Assembly (NCBI GenBank): GCA_947600065.1 | Contig: CANQFZ010000013.1 | Location: 1-43,497, forward strand | DNA: 43,497 bases | From: an uncultured Clostridia bacterium | GTDB taxonomy: Bacteria > Bacillota > Clostridia > Oscillospirales > Ruminococcaceae | Direction: 5' to 3' | Part shown: piece by piece, positions 8,173 to 17,205 of the stretch | How the letters are laid out: every line of letters begins with the position of its first letter | Numbering within the stretch: the first letter of the stretch is position 1 | The notes under the pieces: model-generated | Seen by the model: only the letters and a program-made list of their open reading frames with translations | Told to the model about the DNA's origin: nothing | Database searches by the model: none | Made by a program: the position numbers and the translations under genes

Positions 8173-9657
8173 ATGCAGAGCGGCGAAATTATCCGCGCCG
8201 AATTTGAAAGCGGAGAGTCGATCGAATTTGTATTTGACGCAAACGCTCCGCGCGGCGGAATGAAACACACGTTTTTTACTCCCGACAAGAAATATGCGGT
8301 GCAGTTTTTCAACAACCCGAATGACGCGGCAAACCCGCTCATTCAGGATCGCATAAGGACAATAACGGGGATATACAATCCCACTGTTTCCGAAGAAAAC
8401 GGCGGCGCGGCGGGAAATACCGAAAAGACCGCAGCATATTTCAGACAGCGGTTCTGCTGGCCCGTGGGGATACTGAAATATCCTGTTTTCGGCATTGTGT
8501 GTCCGACTTATCCGAAGAACTTTTTCTTCGGCGCGGACGCGTCTGCTGTGCTGAATTTAAAGGGCAAGGACAAGAAATCCAACTGGTTTACGGGGAAAAA
8601 CAGGAAATACTTAGCTCCCGCAGAACGAGGAGATTTTCGTACAATGCTCGGCGCGGCAATAAGTCTTTGCCGCTCTATAAGAAGGCTGCATGTGGCGGGG
8701 CTTGCACACTCGGATCTGTCCTGCAACAATGTCCTTATTGACCCGAAAACAGGCTCGGCGGTCGTTATTGATATAGACAGCCTTGTTGTGCCGAATAAAT
8801 ATGCTCCCGAAGTTGTGGGGACAAGAGGATATATAGCGCCCGAAGTCCTTTCGACAATAATGCTTGATTTCAGAGATCCAAAGAGAAAACTGCCTTGCGT
8901 TCAGACGGATCTACATGCGCTGCCTGTGCTGATTTATGAATATCTGTTCTGCCGTCACCCGCTGATAGGTCCGAAGATCTACAGCAGCGCAAACGCGGAA
9001 GAAGATGATTTCCTTTGTCTCGGTCCGAGAGCGACATTTATCGAAGACCCGAAAGACACCTCGAACAGACCGCCCGATCTGAAATTTACGATAAACTCTC
9101 TTTCGGACGGACTTGAAAGGCTGTTTTTAAAGGCATTTTCGGACGGACTTCACGAGCCTTCGGAAAGACCGACGGCTATGGAATGGGAGCGCGAGCTGCT
9201 CAAAGCATGGGATAAGCTCGTATGCTGCGACAACCCCGCCTGCGAGAAAAAATGGTTTATACTGAGGGATAAGAACAGACCCGTCTGCCCTTTCTGCGGA
9301 AAAAGAAAAACCAAGGAAATAGTGCTTTTGGAGCTGAAAAGCGAAATGTACGGCAGAAAAGGCGTCTACCGCGACAAGAACGAGATAGCGGTTTTTGACA
9401 GAATGCCCGTATATGACTGGCACATTTTTTCAAACGTAAGAAACGACGAGAAAGCCGACACGCAGATGAGAGCATATATTGCGCTGCATAACGGAATGTG
9501 GCTCTTGGTTAACAGCGGCGCGGAGGGAATGTTGTCGCCGAGCGGAAGGCTCGTTCCGAAAGGAAGCGCGTTTGAGCTTAAAGACGGAGATTTTTTCAGG
9601 ATATCGGCAAAGGAAAACGGGCTTTTATGTAAAGTGACCGTATGCAACAAAAGTTAA
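8173..9657 (+). CDS. TerY-P triad protein kinase with zinc ribbon and FHA-like tail
   Basis: A 494-residue Ser/Thr-kinase-fold protein. The N-lobe has the triad-type GGMKHTFFTPDKKYAVQFF in place of a standard glycine loop and VAIK. The catalytic loop is HSDLSCNN (H179, D181, N186). The metal-binding DFG is D200-I-D, and the activation segment ends GTRGYIAPEV. After the kinase comes a zinc ribbon (C352-x4-C357, C372-x2-C375). The last 80 residues (LVNSGAEGMLSPSGRLVPKG, then LKDGDFFRIS) have an FHA-like look, which is my inference and would suggest phosphothreonine binding. No signal peptide or membrane segment is present. It would act with the upstream PP2C and vWA proteins in a phosphorylation switch for the Ter system. 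Confidence 0.88.
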   Translation: MQSGEIIRAEFESGESIEFVFDANAPRGGMKHTFFTPDKKYAVQFFNNPNDAANPLIQDRIRTITGIYNPTVSEENGGAAGNTEKTAAYFRQRFCWPVGILKYPVFGIVCPTYPKNFFFGADASAVLNLKGKDKKSNWFTGKNRKYLAPAERGDFRTMLGAAISLCRSIRRLHVAGLAHSDLSCNNVLIDPKTGSAVVIDIDSLVVPNKYAPEVVGTRGYIAPEVLSTIMLDFRDPKRKLPCVQTDLHALPVLIYEYLFCRHPLIGPKIYSSANAEEDDFLCLGPRATFIEDPKDTSNRPPDLKFTINSLSDGLERLFLKAFSDGLHEPSERPTAMEWERELLKAWDKLVCCDNPACEKKWFILRDKNRPVCPFCGKRKTKEIVLLELKSEMYGRKGVYRDKNEIAVFDRMPVYDWHIFSNVRNDEKADTQMRAYIALHNGMWLLVNSGAEGMLSPSGRLVPKGSAFELKDGDFFRISAKENGLLCKVTVCNKS

Positions 9658-9707
9658 TCAGCGGCAATACCGCTTGTATATCAAAACAGATCAAGAAAGG
9701 AAAACCT

Positions 9708-12461
9708 ATGGAGAAATTTGGACTGACAGATGCCGAGGTCGCCGAAAGCAAGGCGAAATACGGCGACAACTCTATGACAGAGCAGGCTCACGAGAGCTTC
9801 TGGGATAAGCTCAAGGACAATCTCGGCGACCCGATGATAAAAATTCTTATCGTCGCGCTGCTGATAAACGTTGTGCTGGCTGTTCTCGGAATAACGGGAG
9901 TTATAAAAGAGGGCGCGCCCGAATGGTATGAGCCGCTCGGAATTTTCATAGCGATATGCCTGGCAACGCTCGTTTCGACATTCTCCGAATACAGAAACGA
10001 AAACGCATTCCAGAAGCTTCAAGAAGAGGCTTCGAGAATTATGGTAAAGACCTACAGAAACGGCGTTATCGCGGAAGTTGCGATAAATGACATCGTAGTA
10101 GGCGACGCTATTTTGCTCCAGTCGGGAGATAAAATTCCCGCGGACGGCATTATAATCGACGGCGACATTAAAGTTGACCAGTCGGTGTTAAACGGCGAGA
10201 GCCGCGAGGCAAAGAAAAAGGCAATTCCCGACGGTTGGAAGGATACCGACGAGAACACTAACTTCGACAACGAATACAAAGTATTCAGAGGCGCAGTCGT
10301 ATGTTCGGGAAACGCCGTTATGCAGGTAACCGTTGTCGGCGACAAGTCCGTTTACGGAAAGATAGCGAGCGAGCTTCAGACAGATGACGACAGAGAAACT
10401 CCTCTGAAATTAAAGCTCGGAAACCTCGCGAACGGTATCTCAAAGTTCGGCTATATAGGCGGTATCGCTATTGCAATAGCAATGCTTGCAAAGACCATTT
10501 TGTTCGATACGAATTTTGACCCGTCGGCGTTCTTCTTTGCGGCAGACGGCGCTTTCCAGTGGATGGCGCTTGTTGAAGCGGTAATTCAGGCAGTTATGCT
10601 GGCGGTTATCATCATAGTTATGGCAGTGCCCGAGGGACTTCCGCTTATGATAGCGATAGTTTCCGCGCAGAATATGGGCAAGATGCTCAAAGACAACGTT
10701 CTTGTCCGCAAGGTTGCGGGAATTGAAACTGCGGGCTCGCTCAACATTCTTTTCTCCGATAAGACGGGAACGATAACCAAAGGCAAGCTCGAAGCGATAA
10801 ACTTTATCGACGGCGCGGTAAATGAGCGCAAGACAATGAACGAAATAAACGGAAAGCTCAAAGAGCTTCTGTCGCTGTCTATCCACAAAAACACCCTCTC
10901 TATGATTAGCGGCGAGGGCAAAGACCGCAGAGTTCTCGGCGGAAACGCCACGGAGCGCGCTATTTTAGGCTATGGCATAGACAATATTTCAAACGCAAAT
11001 GTAAAGGCAGTAAAGAACATTCCCTTTAACTCTACGAATAAATACTCCGCTACGCAAATAGAGGGCGAATACAACTTGACGCTGATAAAGGGCGCTCCGG
11101 AAAAGATCTTGCAGAGATGTTCGCATTATTATGACGAAAACGGAAGCAAACAGCCGTTTGATATGGCGAAGCTCAATGCGAAGATAGACGAGCTTGCAAA
11201 CCGCGCGATACGCGTTTTAGCGCTTGCGACAAGCGAGGACGCTCTCGGGGAGGACGCTCTCCCCGACGGAAACAACTGGACGCTTATAGGGTGTCTCGGA
11301 ATACGCGACGAGGTTCGTCCCGAATCCGTTACGGCAATCAAGGAAGTTAAGGGCGCAGGCGTTCAGGTCGTTATGATAACGGGCGACCGCCGCGAGACCG
11401 CTGTTGCAATAGCGAAAGAAGCGGGACTTATCGACGACGAAAAAACCAACCTTATGCTCACCTCAGACGAGCTTTCAAAGATGTCGGACGACGAGATAAA
11501 AGCAAAGCTCAAGGACATCAGAGTTATCGCTCGCGCGCTTCCTACGGACAAGAGCCGCCTTGTAAGGCTCGCGCAGGAACTTGACCTCGTTGCGGGAATG
11601 ACGGGCGACGGCGTAAACGACTCCCCTGCCCTCAAAAAAGCCGACGTCGGCTTTGCAATGGGCGGCGGAACGGAAGTTGCAAAAGAGGCTTCGGATATTG
11701 TAATCCTTGACGACAACTTCAACTCTATAGACCGCGCTATACTCTACGGACGCACGATCTTCAATTCGATAAGAAAGTTTATAGTATTCCAGCTTACGAT
11801 AAACGTTGCGGCGGTGCTTATCTCGTTTATCTGCCCGCTTATAGGGCTTGCAAACCCGCTCGACGTTATTCAGATACTCTGGGTAAACCTCGTTATGGAT
11901 ACCCTTGCGGCGCTTGCATTCGGCGGAGAGCCCGCGCTCACCCGCTTTATGCACGAAAAGCCCAAGCGCAGGACCGAGCCTATCATCAGCAAGAACATGA
12001 TGTCGGAAATTATCGTCGGCGCAGGCTGGACGTTTGCGTTATCGCTCGTTATGCTTATTCTCGGCAACTATTCGCCTTTTGGAAACGACACGAGCTATCT
12101 CGAAAACTGGGGCTTAATAAGAGAAGCAACAGGCGACGCGCTGAAGCTTGACGGCGCACATGCTATACTCCACACGGCATATTTCGCGTTCTTTATCTTC
12201 ATCGCCGTATTCAATGCATTTAACGCGCGTACCGAAAAGATGAACCTCTTTGACAACATCGGCAAAAACAAGGGCTTCCTTACGGTATTCGGCATTATCG
12301 CGGTAGTACAGATAGTTATGACCTATGTCGGAGGAGATATTCTTAACGGCTGGGGACTGAACGTTACGGAATGGCTGGTCGTTCTGGTACTCGGAATTTC
12401 GATAATTCCTATAGACCTTATAAGAAAAGCAATTGCGAACAGCGTTTCTAAGAAAGATTAA
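9708..12461 (+). CDS. PMCA-type (P-IIB) Ca2+-translocating P-type ATPase
   Basis: A 917-residue cation pump, expected to export Ca2+ from the cytosol. The domain order is complete: N-terminal M1-M2 helices, actuator domain with LNGESREAKK, M4 motif VPEGLPL, phosphorylation site SDKTGT (D351), nucleotide-binding KGAPEKIL, hinge MTGDGVNDSPALKKADVGFA, and a C-terminal membrane block. The M6 motif NLVMDTLAALAFGGEP resembles plasma-membrane Ca2+ ATPases rather than SERCA, suggesting one Ca2+ per cycle. The frame is open from 9642, but ATG 9708 has AAAGGA upstream and gives the normal N-terminus. It lies inside the Ter operon, between the kinase and the TerD gene. No calmodulin-like C-terminal regulatory tail is visible. 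Confidence 0.93.
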   Translation: MEKFGLTDAEVAESKAKYGDNSMTEQAHESFWDKLKDNLGDPMIKILIVALLINVVLAVLGITGVIKEGAPEWYEPLGIFIAICLATLVSTFSEYRNENAFQKLQEEASRIMVKTYRNGVIAEVAINDIVVGDAILLQSGDKIPADGIIIDGDIKVDQSVLNGESREAKKKAIPDGWKDTDENTNFDNEYKVFRGAVVCSGNAVMQVTVVGDKSVYGKIASELQTDDDRETPLKLKLGNLANGISKFGYIGGIAIAIAMLAKTILFDTNFDPSAFFFAADGAFQWMALVEAVIQAVMLAVIIIVMAVPEGLPLMIAIVSAQNMGKMLKDNVLVRKVAGIETAGSLNILFSDKTGTITKGKLEAINFIDGAVNERKTMNEINGKLKELLSLSIHKNTLSMISGEGKDRRVLGGNATERAILGYGIDNISNANVKAVKNIPFNSTNKYSATQIEGEYNLTLIKGAPEKILQRCSHYYDENGSKQPFDMAKLNAKIDELANRAIRVLALATSEDALGEDALPDGNNWTLIGCLGIRDEVRPESVTAIKEVKGAGVQVVMITGDRRETAVAIAKEAGLIDDEKTNLMLTSDELSKMSDDEIKAKLKDIRVIARALPTDKSRLVRLAQELDLVAGMTGDGVNDSPALKKADVGFAMGGGTEVAKEASDIVILDDNFNSIDRAILYGRTIFNSIRKFIVFQLTINVAAVLISFICPLIGLANPLDVIQILWVNLVMDTLAALAFGGEPALTRFMHEKPKRRTEPIISKNMMSEIIVGAGWTFALSLVMLILGNYSPFGNDTSYLENWGLIREATGDALKLDGAHAILHTAYFAFFIFIAVFNAFNARTEKMNLFDNIGKNKGFLTVFGIIAVVQIVMTYVGGDILNGWGLNVTEWLVVLVLGISIIPIDLIRKAIANSVSKKD

Positions 12462-12500
12462 AATAACGTTTATTTAAAATAATTTTGCGGGGGATTTGCT

Positions 12501-13718
12501 TTGGCTGACAATAATGATAACATCAAAAGCTTAGAGCTTTTAATAGCCAAAGCAAGCCCCGACAGCAAAATAATGCTCCCGAAAGGCGAATTTAAAGGAC
12601 CTCTTACTATTTCAAAGCCGCTGAAAATTATCGGCGAAAACACCACCGTCTGGACAGATAAAGCTCCCGCAGTTATCATAAAATCAACGGGAGTTAGCCT
12701 TAGCGCCATGCGTATCGAGGTTACGGACGGCAGACCCGAAAACGCGGCTTTGTGTTCGCTTTTTCCGTGTGAAATAAATGATGTGGAAATAAGCGGCGCT
12801 GTAAGCGGATTTGGGAGCGAAGACGGCTTTTTCGGCGTTCCGAGGACAATAGACCTTGGGGATTTTCAAGCCGAAGAAGAAAACACTTTTTTGACGACGG
12901 TCGTTGTTCCCGAAAGAACGGAGATAAAGGCGGAAAACATTACGTTTGAGCCGAGCGTTCTTTCAAAGGGTAAAAACGAGCTTCTGATAAAAGTAAGCGG
13001 CATACCGCATGGAACTTGTCTTTATTCCGAAGTCTTATTCAAATCTAAGTTTATAAGGAGAGCATATATTTGCGGAAAGGCGCTTTCTAATGCGGAAAAA
13101 GCCGACCGCAAAAGGATAGATTGTGAAAACTGTCACTCAGCTGATATTATAAAAAGCGCAGAGCTTTCTTTGCCGTCCGAAAATTCAATGCGTGAGGCGC
13201 TCATTCTCACACGGGGAATGAGAGTTCCGCTGGCAAAATATTCGGACATGAAATTTTCGGTATTTTTCAGCTGCAAGAATATGCCCGATAACTTAGACAT
13301 TGACCCTTATGTTTTCCTTTTGGGGGAGAACGGAAAAGCGCTTTCGGATAAAAGTCTTATATTCTTTGGAAACGAGCGCTCCAAAAACGGAGAAGCCGTT
13401 TATTTCCCGAAAGACGGTCATGTTGAGATCGACCTGTCAAAAGCTGACGCGAAAATCAAAAGAGTTGTTCTGGTCTATTCCGTATATGCGGGGAACAATG
13501 CCCGCAACTTTTCAAAGGTCAGAGAGCCGCGGGTAAGCCTATGGACAGACCGCGAACGAGTTTCATTCGTTATGAATGATGTTTGCGAAGTTACGTCGGC
13601 TGTTGCGCTTGAATTTTACGTCTACAAGGACGAGTGGAAAATTTCCGCAGTCGGCGCGGGCTTTAAAGAGGGCATGGCGCGGTTTTGCAGGGAACTGGGA
13701 ATACAAGTGGACGAGTAA
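12501..13718 (+). CDS. TerD-domain protein with N-terminal beta-helix-like module
   Basis: A 405-residue protein in three parts. Residues 8-75 read like coils of a right-handed beta-helix (GPLTISKPLKIIGENTTVW, then GVSLSAMRIEVTD). Residues 110-215 look like a beta-sandwich of unknown family. Residues 235-405 are a TerD domain: LDIDPYVFLLGENGKALSDK with D266 and D268, ARNFSKVREP, and EFYVYKDEWKISAVGAGF. TerD domains bind Ca2+ through such acidic residues, which fits the Ca2+ pump gene just upstream. Translation starts at TTG 12501 after GGGGGA. TerD proteins are linked to tellurite, metal and envelope stress. The first two domains are my reading of pattern, not a confirmed family hit. Confidence 0.85.
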   Translation: MADNNDNIKSLELLIAKASPDSKIMLPKGEFKGPLTISKPLKIIGENTTVWTDKAPAVIIKSTGVSLSAMRIEVTDGRPENAALCSLFPCEINDVEISGAVSGFGSEDGFFGVPRTIDLGDFQAEEENTFLTTVVVPERTEIKAENITFEPSVLSKGKNELLIKVSGIPHGTCLYSEVLFKSKFIRRAYICGKALSNAEKADRKRIDCENCHSADIIKSAELSLPSENSMREALILTRGMRVPLAKYSDMKFSVFFSCKNMPDNLDIDPYVFLLGENGKALSDKSLIFFGNERSKNGEAVYFPKDGHVEIDLSKADAKIKRVVLVYSVYAGNNARNFSKVREPRVSLWTDRERVSFVMNDVCEVTSAVALEFYVYKDEWKISAVGAGFKEGMARFCRELGIQVDE

Positions 13719-13757
13719 TCAAATTAACTTCTATTTATAAAAGGGTGGTCGTTTGAG

Positions 13758-15932
13758 ATGCAGGAATTTACGAGATATGTGGGATATGACGATCCCGACA
13801 GTTTCAGAGGTCTGCTTATCGAAAAATTCGTAGCTGTACAGAAAAACGGTCTGTTCTTCAAAGGAAAGCTTCCTTCAGCGTCGGTCGAGGAGATAACAAA
13901 CGCTTCGGGCTATACTGCGGCAAGCTTTGACAATGCCGACGACATAAAGAAAAGTCTGGATATGTGGCTGCATGACGCGAATATCCCCTGCGACAGCGCG
14001 GCTGTTGCAGAAGTTATGACAAAAGCAATAGCAGAATGCGGAGTAAACAAGAAAAATAACTTCTTCGTTTTCTTGTGCTGGATAATAAAATATCTAGCGA
14101 GCAGGCCGACAGAGCTTGTGTATATAGGCGGTGCTACTCAAAAAGAACTTTATTTCCTGCTGATAATGCAGGCTGCGGGAGTAAAGATAACGCTCGTCAG
14201 CTACGGACTTGACAAGGATTATGTAAAGCTTTTATATAAAGACAGGATAACGGTAAAAAGCGGCAGGATAAACGCTCCCTTACAGATAGATTTCACGAAG
14301 ATCGACCTTTCAAAAGAAGCGGCTTTGGCGAGTATGAGAGCCGAGGGCGAGCGCGTAAGCGGTCTTGTAAAAAAACTTTCCACGAGCGCGGCGGGTATCT
14401 TTGAAGATTTTATCACAAGCCGACAAACGCGCGTTGTAAAAAACGGCGGCGTTTATACCGAGGACGGAGATATCCCCGTTTACTGTGCGGCGCTGCTGGG
14501 ATATGACAGCGAGGACGTTTATACAAATATGCTTGTTAAATTCAAGGAGAGTTTTTCGGGACTTAAAAAACAGCTTATCTTTATAGAAAAGCCGCTTTCA
14601 AATCCCGACGCGGACGAGATAAAAGCCATAGGCTCCGTTACGAGAACAAGCACCTCGGGAATGATAGACGAAATGGCTATGCAGATAAATCTTCAGGGCG
14701 ACAAGAACAGGACTGCTCTGGCGAGAAAGGCTCTCAAAGATCTGCTTTCGGGTCTGGGTACGGCAAATCAGACGGTCGTTTTTAACTATGCTATGAAGAT
14801 CGTTACATGGCTTTACAGATGCACCCAGGCGAGAAAATATTCCGTGGCATACGAGGATATACCCGTTGTATTGTATTACGGCGACATATCGCAGTCCGAG
14901 GTCTATTTCCTGTTATTTATGTCAATGTGCGGGTTTGACGTTATATATATTTCGCCTAACCTCAACAATCAGAAAACTGTTGTAGATAAGAATGTTGACG
15001 GGAGAATTCAGATATTCTCACTTCCTCAATCAAAAGAGAGCGGAGAATATCCCAAAAAAGCCGTGAAGATGAAGGTATCTACCGTTGCATACAATGCCGA
15101 GCGCGACCTTGACACTATGCTCTACAACGGCGATACGGGAATATTCAGAAGCTTTCAGTTTCCGAACAGTCAGAGCGTTACGCTCAAAACGACTTATGAG
15201 GAAATAGCAATTCTCTGGAAGCAAGAGGCGCGCTTCAGACCTGGATTTGCAACGGCGGGAAATCTTGTATCGGTGCCGAATATCTTCGCCAAAATAAGCG
15301 GTGTTCAAGACGGCGACACGGGAAAATACTGGGACGGAGTTAGAGATAAACTTACTCCCGAAACGATACTCATAATAAAACAGCCGAACAAAACCGAAAC
15401 GAGCGCGACAGATCTTTCCGTATACAGACAGTTTTACAGAAACGGAGAAATTGACGCAGAAAAGCTAAAAAGCAGTATGCTCAATAAATACAGCTATCTT
15501 CCCGACAGGATACAGGATATGCTGTTCTATAAGCTTCAGGAAACGTGTTCGAGCAGATTTCTGAAACTTGACGGCGACGAGCTTATGTGCTCCGTCCTGC
15601 ACTATGGAATGAATTTAAGTCGAGAATTTTTGCAGATGGTACAGCAGTTTGACTTTACGAAAAAGATCCCGAAGCTTATATACATCGACGCAATAGAAGA
15701 TACCTTTACGCTCGAAGAATGTATACAGACAGTTTTATGCAGCCTAATAGGATTTGACGTATTGATATATACGCCGTCGGGCTATAAAAACCTCGAAACC
15801 TATGTAAAGAACGACGCTTTCGAGGAGCATATAATGAACCAGTTTTTGTACAAAACGGAGATTCCGAAATTTAAGATACCCTCCGAGGATAAGAACAGCG
15901 GTTTTTTCGGAAAGCTGTTCGGGAAACATTAA
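13758..15932 (+). CDS. YceG-like protein of the Ter/TelA stress system
   Basis: A 724-residue protein of the family typified by Bacillus subtilis YceG, found beside TerD and TelA genes. Three internal repeats are visible. Near residue 121 is VYIGGATQKELYFLLIMQAA, near 370 is VVLYYGDISQSEVYFLLFMS, and near 639 is LIYIDAIEDTFTLEECIQTV. Each pairs a beta strand with a conserved hydrophobic helix and then GV-x-I or GFDV. The biochemical role of YceG is unknown; it has been proposed to belong to a metabolite-producing module. No signal peptide is present. The start ATG 13758 follows AAGGGTGG. It sits 39 bases after the TerD gene and 19 before telA, so it is part of the same transcript. Confidence 0.82.
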   Translation: MQEFTRYVGYDDPDSFRGLLIEKFVAVQKNGLFFKGKLPSASVEEITNASGYTAASFDNADDIKKSLDMWLHDANIPCDSAAVAEVMTKAIAECGVNKKNNFFVFLCWIIKYLASRPTELVYIGGATQKELYFLLIMQAAGVKITLVSYGLDKDYVKLLYKDRITVKSGRINAPLQIDFTKIDLSKEAALASMRAEGERVSGLVKKLSTSAAGIFEDFITSRQTRVVKNGGVYTEDGDIPVYCAALLGYDSEDVYTNMLVKFKESFSGLKKQLIFIEKPLSNPDADEIKAIGSVTRTSTSGMIDEMAMQINLQGDKNRTALARKALKDLLSGLGTANQTVVFNYAMKIVTWLYRCTQARKYSVAYEDIPVVLYYGDISQSEVYFLLFMSMCGFDVIYISPNLNNQKTVVDKNVDGRIQIFSLPQSKESGEYPKKAVKMKVSTVAYNAERDLDTMLYNGDTGIFRSFQFPNSQSVTLKTTYEEIAILWKQEARFRPGFATAGNLVSVPNIFAKISGVQDGDTGKYWDGVRDKLTPETILIIKQPNKTETSATDLSVYRQFYRNGEIDAEKLKSSMLNKYSYLPDRIQDMLFYKLQETCSSRFLKLDGDELMCSVLHYGMNLSREFLQMVQQFDFTKKIPKLIYIDAIEDTFTLEECIQTVLCSLIGFDVLIYTPSGYKNLETYVKNDAFEEHIMNQFLYKTEIPKFKIPSEDKNSGFFGKLFGKH

Positions 15933-15951
15933 ACCGAAAGGATAAAACATT

Positions 15952-17127
15952 ATGGGACTTCAGTTTACCCCCTCCTCAGCACAGCCGCAGGCACAGGCTC
16001 AGCCTACAGAGATAGCTGCTTCGGGAACGGTTGTTACAGCACCCGCAGACGCTGCTCTTGACGCAAAGATCGAAGAAGCAAAGAACTTCAACATCGTAGT
16101 AAAGACCGATGAGATCAAACAGCAACTCGCTACAAGCGATGAGATCGACAAGCTCGTTTCTACTATCAACGTAAACGACAGCCAGACTATCGTTAAGTTC
16201 GGAGCAGAAGCCGCAGATGAGATCTCGAGAGCTTCCGACCAGGTTTTAAACTCCATGAGCATCGACCAGATAAACGACACGGGCACAATGCTTAAAAATC
16301 TCGCGGCAATTATGGATCAGTTCGACATCAAGGAAATTCAGGACGACAAGCCCGGTTTCTTTGGAAGCCTCAAGAAAAAGATCGAAAAGATCCTAAACAA
16401 ATACGACACCATGGGCAAGGAAATAGACAAGATCTATGTTCAACTCAAGCAGTATGAAAGCGAGATAGAACAGGCAAACCATAAGCTCGACTCGATGTAT
16501 GACGCTAACATCGGATATTATCAGCAGCTCGTAAAGTATATCATGGCGGGCGAACAGGGCGTAAAAGAGCTCGACGTGTTTATCGAGGACTACAAGAAGA
16601 AAGTTGAAGCAGCTCCCGACGACGGAACTATCCGCATGGATCTTTCAAATTTACAGCAAATGCGTGAAATTCTCGACCAGAGAGTTATGGATCTAAAGAT
16701 AGCGGAAAACGTTGCGCTCCAGACCGTGCCTATGCTGAAGACAATGGAATACTCAAACTTAAATCTTGTACGCAAGATAAACTCCGCATTTATCATCACC
16801 ATGCCCGTGTTCAAGCAGGCTCTCGCTCAGGCTATAATGCTCAAGCGCCAGAAGATCCAGGCTGAAAGCCTTGCGGCTCTCGACGAAAAGACAAACGAGC
16901 TGCTCATAAAGAACGCTCAGAATACTGTCGAGCAGTCAAAGATGGTTGCGTCTATGTCGGCTACTTCTTCTATAAAGGTTGAAACTCTCCAGCAGACATG
17001 GCAGACCATTGTAAACGGTATCGACGAGGTTCAGGCTATCCAGGATCAGGCTCGCGAAAAGCGCAAGGCTGACGCAGTTGCTCTTGAACAGATAAAGGCT
17101 GATTACAAGAGCAAAATGAAGGCATAA
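15952..17127 (+). CDS. telA: TelA family toxic-anion resistance protein
   Basis: A 391-residue, almost entirely alpha-helical soluble protein of the TelA/YceH family, linked to tolerance of tellurite and envelope-acting stress. It has a short Ala/Gln/Pro-rich N-terminus, then the family core beginning with DSQTIVKFGAEAADEISRAS. After GFFGSLKKKIEKILNKYDTM come long coiled-coil helices through the C-terminus (EQIKADYKSKMKA). Length is normal. The ATG at 15952 has AAAGGA upstream. It is the last gene of the operon and is followed 30 bases later by a strong terminator. Codon use looks slightly more biased than in its neighbours (many GAC, AAG, CTC), hinting at higher expression; this is a visual impression. 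Confidence 0.9.
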   Translation: MGLQFTPSSAQPQAQAQPTEIAASGTVVTAPADAALDAKIEEAKNFNIVVKTDEIKQQLATSDEIDKLVSTINVNDSQTIVKFGAEAADEISRASDQVLNSMSIDQINDTGTMLKNLAAIMDQFDIKEIQDDKPGFFGSLKKKIEKILNKYDTMGKEIDKIYVQLKQYESEIEQANHKLDSMYDANIGYYQQLVKYIMAGEQGVKELDVFIEDYKKKVEAAPDDGTIRMDLSNLQQMREILDQRVMDLKIAENVALQTVPMLKTMEYSNLNLVRKINSAFIITMPVFKQALAQAIMLKRQKIQAESLAALDEKTNELLIKNAQNTVEQSKMVASMSATSSIKVETLQQTWQTIVNGIDEVQAIQDQAREKRKADAVALEQIKADYKSKMKA

Positions 17128-17157
17128 AATTCAGGCTGTATGTATAAGCTGTAACAA

Positions 17158-17205
17158 AAACCGCTTTGTAACGGGGATTTCCCAAACAAGGCGGTTTCTT
17201 TTTTT
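17158..17205 (+). terminator. Terminator of the Ter operon
   Basis: AAACCGCTTTGT (17158-17169) pairs with ACAAGGCGGTTT (17186-17197) with one G-U pair, and is followed by seven T residues (17199-17205). It closely resembles the terminator at 5114-5157 (shared CCGCTTTG and GGCGG/GCGG arms). Confidence 0.9.
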
